From: Psychrobacillus sp. FSL K6-4046
Lineage (GTDB): Bacteria > Bacillota > Bacilli > Bacillales_A > Planococcaceae
DNA length: 64,000 nt
Assembly: GCF_038624605.1 (NCBI RefSeq)
Contig: NZ_CP152020.1
Location: forward strand, 2,411,312-2,475,311
Direction of reading: 5' to 3'
Shown: piece after piece, positions 60,924 through 64,000 of the stretch
Position numbering within the stretch: position 1 is the first letter of the stretch
Layout of the letters: every line of letters begins with the position of its first letter
Notes under the pieces: model-generated
Databases searched by the model: none
What the model was told of the DNA's origin: nothing
Seen by the model: the letters and a program-made list of their open reading frames with translations, nothing else
Made by a program: the position numbers and the translations under genes

Positions 60924-61090
60924 ATTTTACATTTCCTCCCTTTTTATATAAAAGTACCCTTTGTTCTCTATAATTCTATCATAAATACTTCATACGATGT
61001 CAATTAATTAAGTAAATTCCGTTAATTTGCCGAAAAGTAGCGAGCGTTAATTCCAGAGATTTCAATAGACAATAAGAATTTTGTCCAAAT

Positions 61091-61132
61091 AAAAAAACAT
61101 ACATTGTATCGTGTAGATACAGTGTATGTTTT
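61091..61132 (-). terminator. terminator of the miaB-ricA operon
   Basis: AAAACATACAtTGTATC pairs with GATACAgTGTATGTTTT around gtgta, with one mismatch, followed by T-runs on the minus strand. It lies 12 bases past the ricA stop. Confidence 0.9.
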
Positions 61133-61143
61133 GTCGTTTATCA

Positions 61144-61578
61144 TTATGAACAGCTATCGTAAGTAGTGTTTTTAACCTTAGAACCAGTTTCTCCTCTAAG
61201 AAGATCACCTTCGGTAGATTCAATAATTTGGTTAGTAACATTGTTTGAGATTGAATTAGCAACTAGCTGTAACAGACTGTTTACGTCACCTTGAGATTGC
61301 TTAAATTCTTGAACAATGGGAATACTGTCGATTTCTTCTTCGATTGCAGCTATTTTACCTTCAATCATCTTCAATGCTTTTTCTTTTCCAAGATGCTGGA
61401 AGTTAACAGCTTGTTTCTGTAAGCTCTTTAAGCTAGCAATTTTCTCGCGTACGGATTGATTTTCATTAATTTGTGCTTCTGCACGTTTAAAGAAGTCAAC
61501 TTCTTCCGTGTTTGCAATCATAGTAGCTATTTCTCTAGCCTTCTCAATAATATCGTCTCTAGTGTATTTAGTAGTCAT
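61144..61578 (-). CDS. ricA: RicA-family regulator of RNA processing and biofilm formation
   Basis: The 144-residue helical protein matches RicA (YmcA): YTRDDIIEKAREIATMIANT, then FFKRAEAQINENQSVREKI and IVQEFKQSQGDVNSLLQLVA. With RicT and RicF it forms a complex that, in Bacillus subtilis, directs RNase Y and helps phosphorelay, competence and biofilm development. The C-terminal YDSCS keeps the cysteine that contributes to iron-sulfur binding. Start and miaB stop share base 61,578, the usual miaB-ricA arrangement. Confidence 0.9.
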   Translation of the reverse strand: MTTKYTRDDIIEKAREIATMIANTEEVDFFKRAEAQINENQSVREKIASLKSLQKQAVNFQHLGKEKALKMIEGKIAAIEEEIDSIPIVQEFKQSQGDVNSLLQLVANSISNNVTNQIIESTEGDLLRGETGSKVKNTTYDSCS

Positions 61579-63125
61579 TATATACCCACCTTTTCTTCAA
61601 TTGTTTCTTCTACTAGTTCACCAGTAAGTGACCACGTTTTTGCATTTGTAATTTTAACTTGAACAAGCTTCCCAATAATATCTTTAGGTCCAACAAAATT
61701 CACTAGTTTGCTTTTTCGGGTATATCCAGCAAGTACATCAGGGTTATTTTTACTTTCCCCTTCTACCAATACCTCCACAATATCACCTTCAAGCTTCTTC
61801 ATTGCCTCTGCAGACATTTCGTTTACTAGTGCATTTAAACGTTGAAGTCTTTCCTTCTTCACTTCCATTGGCACGTTATCAATCATTTTAGCTGCTGGAG
61901 TGCCTTCACGTGGAGAATAAATATAAGTGTATGCAATTTCAAATCCTACCTCTTTATACAGAGATAGTGTTTCCTCAAATTGTTCGTCCGTTTCATTAGG
62001 GAAACCAACAATAATGTCCGTTGACAATGAGGCATTCGGAATAGCAGTTTTAATCTTTCTTACTAGCTCTAAATAATGTTCTCTTGTATATTTACGAGCC
62101 ATAATTTTTAGAATATCAGATGATCCTGACTGAACTGGTAAATGAATATGCTCTACCAAGTTGCCGCCCTTTGCTAAAACTTCGATTAAATGGTCATCAA
62201 AATCTCTAGGATGACTAGTCATAAAACGAATTCTCGCTACATCAATTTTATTTAGATCATCCATTAAGTCACCAAAACGATAATCTAAGTCAGTAAAGTC
62301 TTTTCCATAAGCGTTTACATTCTGACCAAGAAGTGTAATTTCCTTATAGCCTTGAGCTGCAAGGTGGCGAATTTCTTGAATAATATCCTCTGGTCGACGG
62401 CTACGCTCTTTACCTCGTGTATATGGCACGATGCAATATGTACAGAACTTATCACAGCCATACATAATGTTAACCCAGGCTTTAATAGACCCCTTACGCA
62501 CTCGCGGAAGGTTCTCTATTACATCCCCTTCTTTAGACCATACTTCAATAACCATCTCTTTTGATAGGTACGCCTCATTAAGAATGTTAGGTAGACGGTG
62601 AATATTGTGTGTACCAAAAATCATATCTACTTGATCGTACGTTTTCAAAATTTTCTTTACTACGGATTCTTCCTGGGACATACATCCACATACACCGATT
62701 AGCAAATCAGGATTATTTCTTCTTAAATGCTTTAAATGACCAAGTTCACCAAATACTTTGTTCTCCGCGTTTTCACGAATAGCACAAGTATTTAAAAGGA
62801 TGACATTCGCATCTTCCACTGTATTAGTTGGCTCATATCCCAACTGCATGAAAATCCCAGCCATTACTTCTGTGTCATGTTCATTCATTTGACATCCATA
62901 AGTACGTATATAAAATTTACGATTTTGTCCCATCCCTTTGAATTCATCTGCAATTGAAAAGTCGTTGTGATAAGCCACTTCTTCTTTCCCACGTTTTTTT
63001 GCATCTTTTAAGGACGGGGGAGTGTAAACTGCTTGAAAATATTTGCTATAATCTTTCTCCACGTTTTTCTCGGGAGAAGTAGTTTCTTTTATTTGAGTAC
63101 TTTGTAAACGTGATTCCTCGTTCAT
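61578..63125 (-). CDS. miaB: tRNA-2-methylthio-N6-isopentenyladenosine synthase
   Basis: The radical-SAM enzyme adds a methylthio group to i6A37 of tRNAs. The N-terminal cluster cysteines are in [23 protein letters not shown] and [10 protein letters not shown], the radical-SAM CxxxCxxC is in [19 protein letters not shown], and a TRAM domain ends the protein ([20 protein letters not shown]). I chose the ATG at 63,125 with AAAGGGGAG upstream, giving 515 residues; the longer frame from 63,206 lacks a site. The N-terminal extension (~65 residues) is normal for bacillar forms. Confidence 0.95.
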   Translation of the reverse strand: MNEESRLQSTQIKETTSPEKNVEKDYSKYFQAVYTPPSLKDAKKRGKEEVAYHNDFSIADEFKGMGQNRKFYIRTYGCQMNEHDTEVMAGIFMQLGYEPTNTVEDANVILLNTCAIRENAENKVFGELGHLKHLRRNNPDLLIGVCGCMSQEESVVKKILKTYDQVDMIFGTHNIHRLPNILNEAYLSKEMVIEVWSKEGDVIENLPRVRKGSIKAWVNIMYGCDKFCTYCIVPYTRGKERSRRPEDIIQEIRHLAAQGYKEITLLGQNVNAYGKDFTDLDYRFGDLMDDLNKIDVARIRFMTSHPRDFDDHLIEVLAKGGNLVEHIHLPVQSGSSDILKIMARKYTREHYLELVRKIKTAIPNASLSTDIIVGFPNETDEQFEETLSLYKEVGFEIAYTYIYSPREGTPAAKMIDNVPMEVKKERLQRLNALVNEMSAEAMKKLEGDIVEVLVEGESKNNPDVLAGYTRKSKLVNFVGPKDIIGKLVQVKITNAKTWSLTGELVEETIEEKVGI

Positions 63126-63381
63126 AAGAACTCCCCTTTCTTTCATTCGCCAAAATCCGAATATCCATCCTATTATACTGAATAGTGCTCCATTGCTACA
63201 AGGCATTAAGCTTAAAATTTCTTATTTAGACAAAATATGTGCGGTTTTTTGGTTTATATAGTGCACTTAATGGGAATTAGATAAGATTGTGATTTGAATA
63301 ATAGAGTTTGTTCTGCTGGGATTCCCTTGTTTTAGGGGGTCCTTTTTTAAGTTGTAATGGTGGTTTAGGAGAAACTTCTGG

Positions 63382-63604
63382 TATGGCGGTTTGGTGAGTT
63401 TCTGGTTATGGGTCGTTTGTTGGAGTTTATGGGGCACTTGTCCATGCTTTATGGGCTGCTTTCAACTTGTTATGGGACACTTTACTATTACTTATGGGCG
63501 GTTTCTTTGTTTATGGGCGGTTTACTGTGATTTATGGAGCACTTGTCTATGCTTTATGAGCTGCTTTCAACTTGTTATGGGACACTTTGCTATTACTTAT
63601 GAGA
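63382..63604. repeat. about 21-bp phased motif array, core TTATGGG
   Basis: TATGG or TATGAG motifs begin at 63,382, then 63,407, 63,428, 63,450, 63,471, 63,493, 63,512, 63,533, 63,555, 63,576 and 63,598; steps are mostly 21 or 22 bases. A 105-base unit is repeated (63,431-63,496 and 63,536-63,601 are close copies, with gcacttgtc.atgctttatg). A frame over this stretch is protein-like in length but consists of low-complexity repeats with no start signal, so I regard it as non-coding. It lies upstream of the miaB start and ends at the left end of an IS. Confidence 0.75.
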
Positions 63605-64000
63605 ACGTATAAAATTTTGTGTAAATGACCATAACTTTCCTATAGGAGATGATCATTATGCAAAATTACGAAAATATGAGAATCAAGGATTTAGCTAGAG
63701 AGTGTCAATCTGTTGATGACATCATCGAGATGATGAAAAATCTTTTTAAAGAAACATTACAGCTTGTATTTGAGGCCGAAATCGAAGACCACCTTGGCTA
63801 CTCCAAACATAGCCCGACAGGAAATAATACCGGAAACAGTAGAAATGGCTATCGTTCAAAGGTGATTCGAACAAAGTTTGGAAATACAGAATTAAATATA
63901 CCTAGAGACCGCAATGGTGAATATGAACCGCAAATCGTGAAGAATTACGAGTCGTCCATCAATGGCTTAGAAGAACAGATTTTAGCTTTGTATTCCAAAG
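63604..64000 (+). mobile_element. IS256-family insertion sequence, left part only
   Basis: An inverted-repeat-like end (gaacgtataaaattttgtgt) starts at the last copy of the TTATGGG array, and the transposase gene follows. The right end lies beyond the window. The exact first base and any target duplication cannot be fixed without the other end. Confidence 0.7.
63658..64000 (+). CDS. IS256-family transposase, partial
   Basis: The first 114 codons of a Mutator-type transposase: MQNYENMRIKDLARECQSVD, then FEAEIEDHLGYSKHSPTGNN, NSRNGYRSKVIRTKFGNTEL and NIPRDRNGEYEPQIVKNYES. The block EIEDHLGY-K followed by NxRNGYR and IPRDRNGxFEP is characteristic of IS256 elements. ATAGGAG precedes the ATG. The gene continues past the right edge, so the DDE residues cannot be seen. 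Confidence 0.93.
   Translation, partial: MQNYENMRIKDLARECQSVDDIIEMMKNLFKETLQLVFEAEIEDHLGYSKHSPTGNNTGNSRNGYRSKVIRTKFGNTELNIPRDRNGEYEPQIVKNYESSINGLEEQILALYSK

Noticed and set aside
61062-61262. 66-residue minus-strand frame at the ricA end
   Set aside because: It overlaps ricA in another frame and runs through its terminator.
63391-63612. 73-residue Trp/Cys-rich protein over the TTATGGG array
   Set aside because: Low-complexity repeat translation without a ribosome binding site; the steps of 19-22 bases do not keep frame.

Overview
The window looks like a chromosomal segment of a low-GC, spore-forming-type Bacillales (Bacillaceae/Planococcaceae). The basis is AT-rich DNA, strong AGGAGG-type ribosome binding sites with many TTG and GTG starts, the miaB-ricA pair, LXG toxins and lipoboxes typical of Firmicutes. 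I cannot name a species from the sequence alone. Most genes lie on the minus strand.

Positions 1-14,150 are a polymorphic-toxin island, read right to left. One complete LXG toxin (12,428-14,104, colicin-D-like tip) is followed by its immunity genes. Then comes a row of alternative C-terminal cassettes that lack the LXG head: a PoNe-type nuclease with PoNi immunity, an Ntox50-type tip, a tip of unknown activity, EndoU and HSPDP-motif tips and further fragments, each with its own immunity gene. The cassettes share the same linker DNA, a repeated non-coding spacer with a perfect palindrome, and a recurring CCTTGA/TCAAGG hairpin after immunity genes. Most toxin tips are broken (in-frame stops, an apparent inversion, truncation), while most immunity genes are open. 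A broken serine recombinase sits in the middle. Orphan immunity genes of the Imm22 and Imm30 types lie further on (20.8 and 23.2 kb).

Positions 14,400-26,250 hold a membrane diguanylate cyclase, an NAD-salvage operon (pncA-pncB-nadD) with a NUDIX/winged-helix regulator of NrtR type and a shared candidate operator, two GNAT acetyltransferases, a 3-hydroxyacyl-CoA dehydrogenase and an SDR oxidoreductase. An IS1182-family element (26,456-28,342) with 8-bp target duplications splits a small repeat-protein gene whose frame is restored when the element is removed.

Positions 28,800-49,750 are mainly housekeeping and accessory genes: an orphan OppA-type lipoprotein, a DacB-type D,D-carboxypeptidase, a glutathione peroxidase, SstT, an EcsC protein, a large secreted beta-propeller protein, SelO and several methyltransferases. 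Several genes are interrupted by a single stop codon. Positions 49,900-61,000 carry a NUDIX remnant, small membrane proteins, an XRE regulator, an MFS transporter, an ABC-2 exporter next to a degenerate-ABC/LytTR fusion, and a TAXI-type TRAP transporter. miaB and ricA follow, and an IS256-family element runs off the right edge.

The most unusual non-coding signal is three unrelated intergenic arrays (24.9-25.35, 40.6-40.7 and 63.4-63.6 kb). Each repeats its own short core motif with a period of 21 bp, exact in the first two and about 21 bp in the third.
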